Shown here: piece after piece, positions 23,630 through 36,944 of the stretch
Layout of the letters: every line of letters begins with the position of its first letter
Position numbering within the stretch: the first letter of the stretch is position 1
Source of the DNA: Isoetes taiwanensis
Taxonomy: Eukaryota; Streptophyta; Lycopodiopsida; Isoetales; Isoetaceae
Assembly: GCA_021234155.1 (NCBI GenBank)
Contig: JAJEKV010000666.1
Location: 1-64,000, forward strand
Direction of reading: 5' to 3'
DNA: 64,000 nt
The notes under the pieces: generated by a model
Databases searched by the model: none
What the model saw: only the letters and a program-made list of their open reading frames with translations
What the model was told of the DNA's origin: nothing
Program-made: the position numbers and the translations under genes

Positions 23630-25839
23630 TACATAAAATATACTATTTTTATTTTGTCTTTTCATTTGATATTTCGGCCCTAGAAGAATATTATCTAACA
23701 TAGGTGCTACATTTTTGCATGTCATTTCTAGTAGCAATGGTCCATGCATGTTGCATAAGTAAGTATCACAAAGAGCTAGTTTTCTTTAGTTCGGGAACAT
23801 CTGCAATTTATTTAGATTAACGCCCATATCAGATAGTTTTAAGCAATGGCAAAGATGAAATATAAGGTGGTGTTTCGATCTATGTTAATTTATTTAGTTA
23901 CACTCCACTATACACTTTAGAAAGTATACTTGTGTTATAAAGCTCTCTCATATTACCATGTTGGTCGCTAGTTTAGTGGGATACAATCTTGAAATACATA
24001 ATACATTCTTACTATGTAACCATGCAGTGCGTAAATGCAATTCAAATCAAGACAATTCAGATAGAATCAATTTACATCAAAATCTTCTTCTCGAGCCAAC
24101 ACATAAGAGGCCATCAAATAATATCTACGCCTCTATGTAATTCATATCGAGACTATTTTGTTGAAGTACATCATATCGCCAATTGCCACAAATTTGAATG
24201 AGGGCTAGCACTCATAAGTCACCTCTCCTACAGTCTTGCAAACATAGTACAAGTTGCCCTTTTATGATCGCTTTTCAATGGTTTAAGACCAAGCGGCAAT
24301 GCTTCCACTTTCCTTAAAGTTTTACTCGCAACATGGAAAACAATGAATAAACTGTTCACATTAAGTAGCAATGGTCTAGATGCTACTAACACCCCACTGC
24401 GGTGGATTCTAGTAAATTTCCATAACAAAAAGGGACCGCTTGCATTAATATGCTAGAGTGGTAAGAGATGGACCAATTGTGGTATAATTTTTTGTCGTCA
24501 TAGTACGAGAATAGTCGGTTATGTAGATATGCAAAACTTTAAATTGAGCGGGCCACAACATTATGATAGAGCAATGTGGGGAATCCGATCATATACAAAA
24601 TATAAGGAATAAGCCTTCGGTTCCTCATCCCTCCCTTCATGTAGGGCCTTCTAAGAGAGTGCTTGCTTATCTAACAATTGATGCATAGAGTTTTATTTGT
24701 GAACGCAAAAAACACAAAGTATCAAGATGTTGTGTGTCCATTATGCCACGCATGCAAAGCGGACAATTGAGCATTGCAACAATGCCTAGTAGAATTGGAG
24801 AAATCGTCTTCCATGGAGAATAGAGGCCTCAGGCACACAGTTCTCTTTTAGATGTACGTAATTCTGATCCTTTTGGGTCTAGGGGAACTTTCATCAAACT
24901 CTAGTGGCTACGGATCCTCAAAACCATGTATAAGGGTGTAGGTTCACTTTGTAGCTACCCATCTTCACTTTGTGCAGGAGAGTGCCTAACTTGCTATATA
25001 GTCATGTAACTTTTACTCAATATAATATAATCTTTAACCATAAAAAAAGAGGAAAAGAAAAAAAAAACATAGCTTTCAAAATTCTACCCTATAAATTTAA
25101 AGAGTAAAACCTAATCCACTATTGGTTATTATACAAACCACTTAGTAAACACAATTTAAGTTATTTTTCATATAATATAAAGATCATCCTCGAGTTTCAT
25201 AGTCAAAGCATATTCAAAAGAGGAGCAACTACTATGTGCCTCTATGCCAGCAAATGTGATTGTGGCATTTATACCAACGAAGGACAAGATAATGAGTCAC
25301 CTTCAATTTTGCTACATCTTGAAGTAACTTTGACATCATTCTTTCCAACATGGCCAAACATTAGGATTATGTCAAAGGCTAGTACAAAACAACAACAAAG
25401 ATCCTATGGGTAGAAAGCTAGCAAAAGTGAGTTCAAATTCTTCAGATTTACAAATACTATGGTAATTGGAGCTCTCTAATTTTTCTCTAGACCAAAGTCG
25501 CATGTAATGAAATTTACTTCAAGAAGCTCATAGGTATCGTTTTTAACACAAAAACCATCATCGCTTCAGCAGAGCAAGAGATAGAAAGTACTTACTTCGC
25601 ATGCCGTTATATTTGTAAATCCCAATGTTCGATTTAATTCGACTTCTTTCACCCAAAATAGGCCTAATTTATATCCATGAAATATCCTAGTCTGCTGGTT
25701 TTGCAGATAGGCCTAAATTCCGAAAGATATAAGATATTTGCGACAAACGTGTTCAAAGAGAACACGTTACCAAACGGATCACGATTTTGCCTCAAAACTC
25801 CAACGTTTTTGCCTGATACTCCAAAAAATGGCACCCAAC
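23630..25839. other. Intergenic, no supportable gene
   Basis: AT-rich. A run 'aaaaaaagaggaaaagaaaa' near 25,044 on the plus strand follows 'caatataatataatc' and could be an old poly(A) tail of a retroposed sequence, but no body could be identified. Confidence 0.45.
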
Positions 25840-25941
25840 ACAGTTCTTCTGGCCTCGGTTGAGAAATTTTTTTAAAGGAGCGAAAAGAATACAGTTCTTC
25901 TAGCCTCGGTTGAGAAATTTTTTTAAAGAAGCGAAAAAAAT
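25840..25941. repeat. 51-bp tandem duplication next to tRNA-Val
   Basis: 'acagttcttctggcctcggt' and the following 'tgagaaatttttttaaa' run from 25,840. They recur at 25,891 with about three substitutions. The second copy abuts the 3' end of the tRNA-Val gene. Confidence 0.88.
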
Positions 25942-25942
25942 A

Positions 25943-26016
25943 TGGCTTCGCCCGGACTTGAACCGGAGACCTTCAGTGTGTTAGACTGACGTGATAACCA
26001 ACTACACCACGAAACC
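25943..26016 (-). tRNA. tRNA-Val (AAC), intact copy
   Basis: A 74-base cloverleaf on the minus strand. Acceptor GGTTTCG pairs fully (with one G-T) with CGAAGCC. The anticodon loop is CTAACAC (AAC), the T-arm TCCGG-TTCAAGT-CCGGG, and the discriminator base A. It is nearly identical to the copy 2.5 kb upstream but lacks that copy's acceptor mismatch. It would read GUU valine codons, and GUC after A34 to inosine conversion. Confidence 0.93.
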
Positions 26017-26824
26017 TTGATGTAAAATTTCTCTTTGAAAATATTTTTAAGGGTTTCTTACATTCAATAGGCCATGAACTATCTACATCACTGACCTAAC
26101 TAAGGTACACAACACTAGTACAGTTTTGCTCAGCGATGACCATGTCCATTTTGCAATTTCTCATCGTGATCCCCATCATATTATAAATAAAAAAGACCCG
26201 AGTCATTTCTAAATAAATTATACGATAAGTTGATTTTTCAACAACAGTTTATTGATTATTTTTTTCTCAATCAATGGAGTATATACAACGCTGTTCAGAC
26301 CAGCTGAGTTCAATGATCTGCCTATTTTGTAGCAGCACTGCTTTCCATCATGTAATGGAAAAAAAACCTGATAATCATGCCAGCAAGTAATTAAATTAGT
26401 GCTCTTAATATATATAAAAGAAGGCTCCATAATAAAATTCAATGGAAAACTATATGGATCTACAACCACAATTTGAGCATATGGAGACCCTTTCTTCTGA
26501 TTACATACGTAGAGGAATTATCTGGGTAAGATATGACATTAACCAAGGTCTTAACTGAGGCTTCTCTACTCTCTCAGCCTTTTAATCTGAAGACAATTCT
26601 CAGCACCTCAAAATTATTTACTTTGGCTCTAAACAGTTGCCTGTTGAACGTTGACATACTAACATGCTTCAATGTGTAGAAACCTATGAAAACTCTAACA
26701 AATACGTCTAGCTCAGGCTGTTTGGCATATGGCAAGAGAAATTACGAATTTTGGACATCAAAAGATGATTTCTCACGTACCACAATTTCACATTGGTGCT
26801 ATAAATGTCCCATGTATTGTACAA

Positions 26825-29800
26825 TCAGAAGAAAGAAGGATCTCTATAGCGTGCAAAAATATCTGATATCCCTGCAGCTATTTCGCTTGATAAGGGTCTG
26901 TGAAGCTTAAAAGCTTCTATATTCTCACGCAACTGCTCCAACGATGTTGCACCAATTATTGTGCTCGTCACAAATGGAGAATCTCGAACAAAGCCAAGTG
27001 CAAGCTGCACAGGGCTGATTCCATGCTTTTCTGCAAGCTTTACATAACTTTCAACTGCCGTCTGCAACACAAGATGGAAATGTCACCAATAAATTCTGTA
27101 CATCATATTAGATCGAACAATGCCATAAATGAAAGATTAAAGGGCATGTGCTTTATGGACCATAGTTCCATTATATATACTTCTGTGAATCGTCTTGTTC
27201 CTCAGAATGGAGAAGTCTATCCTGACCCACATATGCTTTTCAGGTGCAAAAAGTATGCCATTTCCTTTATCTTGGAGTAAGTAAGATATAATTGCATAGT
27301 AATGCATATTTTGCCAAAGCAGATAATAAAAGAAAGGGAAAGCAGATAATAACAGCAATGTATCTAATCCAATTACAATCCAATAATGCATTGATCTAAC
27401 AAGTTGAATCACAGCACGGGTGATTCCTGCATGCCCAACAACTGCCTTGTATCCATAAATGATTAAAAGTAAAACAGGAATTATTTGGTGTTCATTTGCA
27501 AAACGAATTTGGTTCGGTGACTCAGGTTTAAACTTGGATCCTTTTAGGGTTATTTTTTAAAATGCCCCTGTATTTTTATTTTTTAAAATTCTCAAAGCGC
27601 CCGTAATTTGGAGCATCGACCATTGGGAGCCATTGAAGTGTGCAAACTCAAAATTTATATTTGATTTGTAAGAACGTAGGACAGAGAGTGGTAGTGTATA
27701 ATTCTGATGTTTTCCATTACCAGGATTATGGTCTACCAATGCTAAACAGGGATGCATGCATGCCCTTTACTTCAGGGAAAAAATGACGGGTAAGATGGCC
27801 AAAGTTAAGAATTGCAGAACAATTTGCTGCAACTTGCCAAGGCAGACATGCTTATCCACTATAGATGGCAGGCAAGACATAGACTTTCCCACCATCATGT
27901 TGATAAACCAATAGGAAAAGAATGCAGACAAGCTCTCTAATCTTGACTCCGCCTCACATGTTCTTTACCTTTTTTTTCTTCTGTATTCTCTGTTTTCGAT
28001 AAGAAAATTTTCTCAAAAGCATCAAAGCCACTTAACAAAGACATTTACAGGAACTGAAAAGGGATTCCAAGATTACCCGAGCAAGGGACTTGTTATAACG
28101 GGCCATATAACCAGGGAACAAATTAAGCCTCCCTTTCTTTGAAGCAGCACTATCGTTCATGTACTTCCCACTTAATGCTCCTCCGGCAAGAGGGGAATAA
28201 GCCAATAAACCGACGTTGTAGTTCTGAGGGCAGCAAACCTCTACCAGGTTAACTGCGAAAGAAACATCTGTTACTACCACGTTCTGCAGATATGTTCATG
28301 CATGCATGCATCTCAAAAAGATGTATTTCAACATGGACATGATCAGACTAGGGTCTTTCAGCTTTTTGTATGAGAAACATACCCCAAGGAGTACTCAAAA
28401 AACGTAAACTAAATAGCACACATGTACACACCATTTGTTAGTATTATACCATCCTATGCTTATCTTGATATAGCTTCATCTTAAATCTTATGATCATTTA
28501 AAACATGATGATGTTGACAAAATTAATTAATGTTCCACTTTACTACTGTGAAATGGATTTACATCCCTAAAGGTATATATCTAACTTATTTTTAGCATTA
28601 TTCAAGTGAGGAAGTGAAGATAATTACCTTCAAATGGACAGCGAACAAGCAAACTATAGCTATTCTGGATGCTGACAACTTTCGGAAGACCATTATTTCT
28701 CGCTGCGTACAGAAATTCCATAACACCAAACGAGGTCTCATTTGACACACCAATAAAGCGAACCTGTCAGAAATATAATACAAACAAGATGCCCAAATAA
28801 GTTTAAAGATGTGTCATGATGATGCATCTTTGCATAATATAAGGAGATCCTGGTGCAGCTATCACGCCTAACATGGGTGAACCCAAGCTAAAGCATTTGC
28901 TGTAAGGACATGAAAGCAACAAAATTCCCATGGAGCCAACAGTCCAGGAAATAAAAAATTTCACGAATTAAGAAACACTGAGCCAGAGAGTGCATTCCTA
29001 TGAAATCAAAAGAAAGAATTGAAGCAATCAGGTCAACGTGAACTCTCTCCCACAAAATTTAATAGAGGCATGGAATACCAGGTTAGGTTCCTGTTGATGA
29101 CATGATTTTCACAATAAAGGGGAGTGCTCGGTGGTGGAATTGCAATGCCATAGAAGAATTTTCTTTGACTTGCATATGCAAAGACTCTTTTGCATCAAAA
29201 CATCAGTTTGTATTTGCAATTCCTGCGGTCTCCAACCTACATGCCGAGTTGAGAACTACTTCCTCACAGAGGTGGTTGATCTTCAACACTGCTGAATTCA
29301 CAATCAGCTGTCTTGCAAACGTGCCTATGCAGTTCTTATGAATCTCCAGTTGGACAGCACTAAATTGAGAAAATATTGTCTTGAGGATCTCAGAATATTT
29401 GTGTAAGACAAATCTGATGTGGCAGCTTGTGCTGATGTGCCAAAGCTGATGACATCTGATGCTTTAAGTCTGACTGTCCAACAAGCCATGTTCATGTGGG
29501 CAGCCAAGTAAAAGTTGATATAAAAAATGAGAAGTTCAACCTTAGTGGTGCATCAACTTGAGAGTGCATTAGTTGAAGAAATAATACTGTTCTAACACAA
29601 GCGAAACAACTATCACCAAAGCCAAATATACATCCAGTAGAATACAAATAGAAAGAATAACATGAAAATGGATAACATGAATTCAAATTTCTAGATGTAG
29701 CACCTTGCTTACAAGATGCAATAGCTCAAGTATCGCTAATATGTAGGGGAAGTTTGAAAGCGACAACAATGTTCTTATAAGATAAATAAAAATCACCTTT

Positions 29801-32180
29801 CCTTCTTCTATCATACTTTGAAGAGCTCTAAGCTGCTTTTCAAATGGAACGCTCTCCCTCCACTTAGATTGATCATACAGATATTCCCCAAAAAGTGGTA
29901 CGTATCGGTCAGGCCTACAATTATGATAAACATAATTCAGGTGAAGGTTCAACGACTTTGAAAAATGATCTGCAAAATGTGCATTCTATGTTCCAAACTA
30001 CCAAAAGAATGACATATTAAAAATAAAAAAGGAATAGCAGTTTATCCAACACAAATAAATTGTATCCAGATCAAACACGGGCTTGCATCTGATGCTTTAT
30101 CTATAAATTTGTTGATTAATGTTAATCTCTAATCTATGGACATTGTGTATTTTCAGACCACTATTGTTGGTGTACCCTTGCTTTCAGATATAACGTAGTC
30201 GGTTCTATCCAGCTTTTGAAGACATAGGAAGGCATTTAATGTTAATCTCTAATCTATGGACATTGTGTATTTTCAGACCACTATTGTTGGTGTACCCTTG
30301 CTTTCAGATATAACGTCGTTGGTTCTATCCAGCTTTTGAAGACATAGGAAGGCATGTTGCAATCTATCAGTCTTCTCATAAAAAGGATTTGTAGTGTTGC
30401 CAAATTACTCTCGAAGCAGATAGGGAATTCGTACTTAGAATTATTTAACTAGTCTATCAATTGACAATTGATAGCAAATAAATCTGTGCATTACGGACAG
30501 GCTATCTTCACTGCCATGCCTTTGTCAAAACTAATCCGCTTGAATGTAGAATTCCATCAGTATAAGGCTTCCTATGTATAAGCCTTCCTACACCTGAATG
30601 CAAACTAACATGGACAACATCTCAGACAAAGTAAAGACGTGCATATAATCAAGAAAATATTAGTAATTTTGAGCCTTGAAATTTTGGACACAAAACATTG
30701 CTGGTTGAACCTTGTGTAGAATATTAAATAGTTCTTTTTGGTAGAACTAATAGCACATCAAGCTGGCCACAATATCCTAACATCCATCATAACTAGAATA
30801 CGGTTTACAAAACTTAAAGCACAAGGAAAAAAACCTAACAATATCACTATTTATCCTATCAAAAATAATATAAAGTAAAGAGAGCACAAACCAGTGTATT
30901 TGAAGCAAGTCTATGTAATCTGTGCCTAGACGTTGCAGGCTCTTCTCTACGCTTTCCTTGATGTTTTTGGCATCTACCCTGACTGGTCGTTGATCATCCC
31001 GCAGATATGTTGATCTCTCCGAAAACCCAGAGACCTTTGTTGCCACTATTACCTTCGTATGTCAAAATGTTACTTTCCTAGACTTGGAGAAGTTAGAATT
31101 GTTTAAACTTGTTACTACCTTATCGCGTTGTCTAGACTTGAGCCAAGTTCCAACATAGAGATCTGTGCGTCCCTGAGTCTCTTTGCTTGGTGGTACTGGA
31201 TACTGAAGTGTATTATTATATGTTAAGTATGTCAAGCATATGGCATAGAACATGCATAAATATGAAAGCAAATTATGGATTTAAATCAGGACTTCTTATA
31301 TTTCCTTTCAAGTTGTGAGGAAATAATAAAGAACAAAGGAAACGAAGTTAATTAGATATAGTTCACGAATTTTGTATTTTATCTACGTCTTATGTTTCAT
31401 GCCCAATGTCACTGTACAAATTGGAAACCCCAATTTAGAAACAGAAAGAAGTGGGCGCATTATATGAGTTGGCACTCTGGTTTAAAGTCAGCACATTCCA
31501 TGATGTTGCAGATCTTAAACCGCAAGAAAAGGACATAGTAATGATCATTTGGTCCTGTCCAAAACATTAACTTAGTCAGAGGTTTGGAAACCTAAGTAAT
31601 CAGAGGTGCAACATCAATATTGGCATTCTTTTCACTCCCAAACAGAATGCCAATATGTTTCACGGAATTGCAGTCAAAGGAGGATGTAGTTGAAAGGAGA
31701 ACATATTGCTTGATGCAGCCTGCTTGAAAGGAACAATTCATGCATAAAGAATTTGGGATAAAACTTTATTTACTATGAGAATCTGCAATTTCCCATCAAA
31801 ATATAACCATGTTGATACTAAAGGGGACTGTACCATTTCGGCAGTATCCAGAATGTTGATGCCATTATCAAATGCGTAACATAGTTGATCATGAGCTTCC
31901 TTTTCTGTGTTTTGAGAGCCCCAAGTCATCTGTTTAACATATTGTTCTCAGCTAAGGGTACACAAGAGGGAGATTAAGTACTGAAACTAACCGTGCCTAG
32001 TGTGACTTCACTGATGACAAGGTCGGAATCCCCCAATTTTCTGTATTGCAGAGCACAAGTATCAGGAGCAATTGTACCCAACGCCATTCTTGGCCCAATG
32101 GACCTTTTCCCATAGCCTGCAGATAAAGAAGGGCATGCAACGTGGGTCCGTAGGGAGGGGGGAACGAGCATGACGGCCAT
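26825..32180 (-). CDS. Aldo/keto reductase, plant Tas-like, 398 aa, 8 exons
   Basis: Exons on the minus strand: 32180-31992, 31929-31834, 31202-31119, 31052-30892, 29914-29797, 28763-28628, 28252-28077 and 27061-26825. Every intron begins GT and ends AG, and all phases join. The protein is an NADP(H)-linked aldo/keto reductase, a TIM-barrel enzyme of the family that includes Arabidopsis At1g04420 and E. coli Tas. The tetrad is visible: D91 (INILDTAEM), Y96 (first codon of exon 3), K129 (VATKVSG) and H176 (LLQIHW). Cofactor-side motifs IGVSNE, IVSIQN-like VVSIQN, LLAYSPLAGG and STIIGATSLEQL follow. The first ATG after an in-frame TAA (32,231-32,229) is at 32,180. About 45 residues before LQYRKLGDSDLVISEV are Ser/Arg/Ala-rich and could be a plastid transit peptide. 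The physiological substrate is not predictable. No lesion was seen. Confidence 0.95.
30117..30356. repeat. 120-bp near-perfect tandem duplication inside AKR intron 4
   Basis: The block starting 'taatgttaatctctaatcta' at 30,117 repeats exactly 120 bp later. Only about two to three positions differ ('gtagtcg' against 'gtcgttg', and the final bases). It lies wholly inside the 977-bp intron 4 and does not touch the splice sites. Confidence 0.95.
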
Positions 32181-34282
32181 AGCCGTCGGAACGGGAAGGT
32201 GATGATCGATCTTCAATTCTGAGGCAGCTTATCGTTCACGTTTATGCTGTTGCAAATGAGCCACGTTGAAATCTTTGTATGCTTAAAAAAAGTTGGTCTT
32301 GTGGTTAAAACATTTACAAACATATCGGATGCTGTCATGTGGTATGACGAAAAATGTACTACTTACATACAAGTAGGTAACAAACAATTTTTTTGCCTTT
32401 GTTACTCACTAAGTTTAAAGATGTAAGTTTATGGGTTTTGGTTGCAACGTTCAATGGGAGCCATTGATTGGCAGAATATTCCTAGTATTGTTCGAGATCC
32501 ACGACTATTAACATTTTCGCAAAAAACTAGCGTGCCATTTCCTATGGTCTCGATTTGAACATATGGTCTGAAAACCCGTGGCTTTCGAACTCATCCACAA
32601 GAGGGCCATTGCAAAAAAATTAACGGCGGAAAAAACAGGCCAAAGGTGTGCATCCAAACTATGCAGGAATCATCTGGACGACGGAATGATTTGCATGAAG
32701 GATCCCACACTATACAAACAATTAAAGAAGTGAACACGCCTTGCTCTGACCCTGCTCTGCTCTTCGAATCTAGATACGTGGAGTATCTGTGCCCTTTGCA
32801 GCTTTAGTCTGGATGTCTGTGCCCTCCTCTTAACACGGCTTCAAACAAGCATTCATAGAGCCTTAAATCCGATCTGAATCCGACCTAAACATTCACAAAG
32901 CATTCATAGATCCTTAAATCCGACCTGAATGCCCCTAAACCTCGCTCATCTTCCTCGTTGAACTACACATAACAGAAAAGCTCCATCCCGCAACTCGCCA
33001 GCAGGAGTCGAGAAGAGCGGCATGCAGTCCTGACCTGTCCCTTCGCAATCCATGACTATCTCCTTCTAAATTGAAGCCATTAAACACAAATCAGAATAAA
33101 CAGATACTACAATCTCCGGACCTGAACCTTCAGTTGCCAACAAGCAGCTCAATTCGTTGCAAACATACTATTCACATACGATTTCCAATACAATAAGGAC
33201 CCAAATCTTGGCCCAACCTTCCCTGAAATACCTCCCGCAAATACCAAATAAAAATATTGCAAGTTTATGACATCCAAAATACCATTCCCTAATACCAAAC
33301 AAATTAGGCAAACTATATGACATCTGATTGTTTTAAGATTCCCAACCACAAGAAAAACGGGATGAGCACAATACAAAGGAAACACATCTATGTCCTAATG
33401 GTTAATTGGATGGGCAATCTCCAGTTAGACCAGTATCAATCATTTAAAGATATGGATTTGCACAAGAAGGAGGCTGAATCTCCACACCAAATGGGACATA
33501 GAGAACTTCCTAATGCTTGACACTCAGACCAAGGTTCATACTGGACCAAAGGTGGCCAAGTCAAGGCAATTGACATTGGGTGTATGCTAACCGTATTCAA
33601 AGGCTGAGGAAATGGATGTCAAGTTTGCATCTGTGTAGGAGAGATATTGTTGAGGTGAGAGGCCTGCCTTTTTCTATTGACCATATGATCTTTGAGGGTT
33701 AATTTGATGGAAAAAATATATGCAAGATCATTATTTGACTTCCTTGCTAACGGTGTACATGTGACATGCAAATTGATTCTAATAATAAAGAACTTGCTAC
33801 GATTCATATTTATTTGGATTGCTCATAGAATCCACAATAAAATAATAGAACACTGGACTAAAGAAACTTTATTCATGCACAAGTGATATGGCAGCACCAT
33901 TAACTACCCAACAGGATCCGCTGAGTTACGGCAAAACACAAGTGCTATGGCAAATACAAAGCTCTGGCATCTAGGTTATTGGCCCTCCAGGCTAATCTCA
34001 CTACTCCAAGTAGCCACAGATCAGAAGCAATTGCAAATTTGTAGTGTCGTTGTAGCAGTAATTTGTGACCCCTTGTCACGTTTTTTGTCATTACTCCCTC
34101 AGACGGATGAATTAGAAGATGTTCCACCACAATTCAGAAACTAGGCTTTGAGCCGGTTCCAATGAAGTAAAAATAACCTCAATCGGAGCTCTGATTGCGG
34201 AGATATGTCTAACTGAAATTTAGGTTTTATTTATAGATCTCTCCACGACTTTAGCCTTTTTTAGTAGGCAGTTGTTTTTTAT
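32181..34282. other. AKR upstream region and intergenic DNA
   Basis: This contains the presumed promoter and 5' leader of the minus-strand reductase; no clear TATA box was identified. A small direct repeat built on 'gcattcatagagccttaaat' occurs near 32,849 and 32,900. No other gene is seen. Confidence 0.5.
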
Positions 34283-34309
34283 ATCAAAATCAGGGATAGG
34301 TTCTATACG
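34283..34309 (+). repeat. Left TSD and terminal inverted repeat of the hAT element
   Basis: The octamer atcaaaat at 34,283-34,290 is followed by the 19-bp terminal inverted repeat. Confidence 0.93.
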
Positions 34310-34436
34310 TACAAAATTAAAATTCCTGACGTATAAAGTCCAAAAATACGTATTTTTTAATAAAATACGTATTTAACGATATAAAACTTCGCCCGGTAGG
34401 AAAAAAAAAAATTTCGGCAGTCTGTGAAAAACTTTC

Positions 34437-34650
34437 AGCGTCGCCGAAATACAAATTTTTTTACCGCATAAAGTACGTGTCGACTTTCGCGTCGCTGAAA
34501 CTTGATTCAGCGTCGCGAAAGTTTTTTTCAGCGACGCTTTCGAAACTATTTGGCGTCGCACGCCAAACCGGGATGTTCAGCAGATTTGGTTTTCACGCGT
34601 TTACAGACGCTGAAAAAAAAGACGCTGAATCGAAGTTTTCAGCGTCTGTG
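34437..34650. repeat. Left subterminal GACGC motif cluster
   Basis: By eye there are eight GACGC/GCGTC pentamers in about 210 bp (near 34,438, 34,489, 34,510, 34,533, 34,553, 34,606, 34,621 and 34,642), often extended to GACGCTGAA or its complement. hAT and related transposases bind such subterminal repeats; that role is inferred here. Confidence 0.8.
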
Positions 34651-34659
34651 AAATTTTTT

Positions 34660-36940
34660 ATATATTATTCGGTAGCGGATTCATTTTTTGCGCCGCAAAC
34701 AAGGTATTTCCTGCGCCCAACCTTGCAATTTGCCACCCAAAACCTTTTTTTTTTTTTTTTGTTTTTCTTAGTTTTTAGGTTTTTTTGTTGTTTTTGATAG
34801 GTAGGCCAGGTTAGGTCCGCAGTTAGGCCCTCGCCTGTTGCCCCCCTGTGTAAGGGGCGTAACGATGGTGAGTGCCTTGTTCTGTGGGCTGAGCTTGGCC
34901 TATTTTAGAAAAAAAAATAATAATAATAATTTAAGCAAATAATAATTTAAGAGTAAAAAAAAAAAAAAAAAACCAAAAAAGAAAAGAAATTGGTTGCCTT
35001 CCCTTAAACAACAACTGAGAGGGCTTTTTTAGGGTTGCGTGTTGCCAAGAGCATAGGCATGCCCCTTGCCTGGTATTGCCGCATTTATTTGCGCCATGCC
35101 GCAGGGTGGGTGGCAACTCGCTGGGGCTTAAGGCAACTAGGGTCTCCCTTTAGTAAGAGTATAACCCTCGCCGGGCGCCAGTTGTTGGCCTTGGTCACGG
35201 TCGAAAGGTGTGCGTTGTACTTTTATTAAGGGTTAGGAGAATGTTTTATCAATTCACACCCTAGTTCGATGGTGTTGTTGATGAAAGTCCCGACACTAAT
35301 ATAGGAGGCGGCGTATGTTTTGATAAGCATTGATTGGTCTCGTCTTTTGAAAAAGCGTGACCTAGGACAAGTGCAATGCATTTAAAACTTGCTAGCCTTG
35401 CATTTTGGAAGTATTTGGGCTATAGATCATAAATCGTGTTTTGGTCCTTTTTTCCTTGGCCTTGCACATACATACTCATGTTAGGGTCTTAGTGTAGGAA
35501 GCATAAAATTAGTGTTTTGTTTTGGTTAAAGTGAGTTGATTTACCCTCATGTGCTAAGCACTAAATTGAAAGTTTTATCTTTGCTTGACTTGTAGGTGTT
35601 GCTATTGTCGGGTTCGCGTATTATCAGCGAAGTCGCATTTTGCTAGCACCGCTAGACAATCCCTTAAAACAAGAAGTATGACTTGGAAGAGAGAGCGGGA
35701 AGTTAACTTGCAACCAAATGTGGCATTAGTGTCTCGGATAGAGCCATAAACCAGTAGAGGCATTGGCGTCTCAAACCACGGCTACTCTGAGTCGCAACTG
35801 AAGTCATCTTCTCGCAAAGACGCCCGGCGTAGAAAAAAGTAGACCACAACAAGCATGGTCTACTTTGAGACCAGATTTCATGAACTGGTTGTGTGTCGGG
35901 CCGTGCAATGCCTCATTTCGGGATTTGGAATTGATTACTAGCGGTGAGGAAGGATGGCTAGACTACCATGCGAGGGCTGGTAAAAGATCTTGAGAGGGCT
36001 TTTAAGCTTCGAATGATGGAGCTAGAGCCGAAAAAGAGTGAGCAAGAGAGGTATACATGGATAGTGGGTAATATTAGCCGCACTACCGGCAATATGATCA
36101 CGAAGTTGCAAATTTGAGTAGTCATCGCTGAGGCTAGAGTTGAAAGAAAAAAGCCAAAGACATGGAATGCGGCGTGGACCAACGAAAATTGAAGAAAGAG
36201 GCCCATCAACCCCCATCTTGTTAAGAAAGTGTTGGCTAAAACCATAAAAGCCAAACGCCCCGGTGAGGCAGGATAGGGAGTGGGAAGCTTCGTAGAGAAG
36301 AGCGGATGCCAAGACTACTTGGTTTGCCATGGTAGATTCATCACAAATAATAAGCGATAAATCCTAATTGGTTACGGGTTCATATGGTGCGTTATGTATA
36401 AGTGCAATATTTTAGGGTCTAGTTTTATTAAGGATGAACCTTATTGTGTAAAACTTCAACATAATAATTTTCAGCATAGTACGTAACCCAATAAGTTAGT
36501 GGAAGCTATTTGAAGAACATGAGGGAGTCGGGAATGCAAGTTAGGCACGGGTGTATGTCTACGCATTGGTAGCACAACCGGCCTAGAAAGACAAGGCTTA
36601 ATTTTCCCTTTTGGAATGGAGGTTCGTTGGCAACCTTCTTTACAAGTCATGGGTCCAATGCCTTTGCAGAGCTTGCATTTAAGAAGTTGGGAGCTGTCCC
36701 CGAGTTGAGGCGGACTTGAGGTCGCTTGAGGAGCGCAGAAAAGAAAGAATTATTTGTTGCCTCTAGGGTTGGGGACTTAGCAATGTCATTCTCAGCGGGG
36801 CTACTAAAGCTCCATCAAGAAAGATATTTGCATATGGACTTGCATCCAGGGCAATATATTGCTCCATTTTGATTATGGAAAGGAGAAGGGATGTATTAAT
36901 CCTCAGCCGTATACATTGGCATTTGTGATTGGGGTGAATC
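34660..36940. other. hAT interior, left part, no clear gene
   Basis: Homopolymer and (AAT)n runs near 34,742-34,762 and 34,914-34,972 are followed by mixed-composition DNA. Short charged plus-strand segments (for example around 35,970-36,115) suggest decayed coding sequence, but nothing can be assigned. Confidence 0.45.
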
Positions 36941-36944
36941 CAGG

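Noticed and set aside
29102-29341. 79-codon plus-strand frame within the AKR locus
   Set aside because: It lies in AKR intron 5 on the opposite strand, with no motif and no regulatory context.
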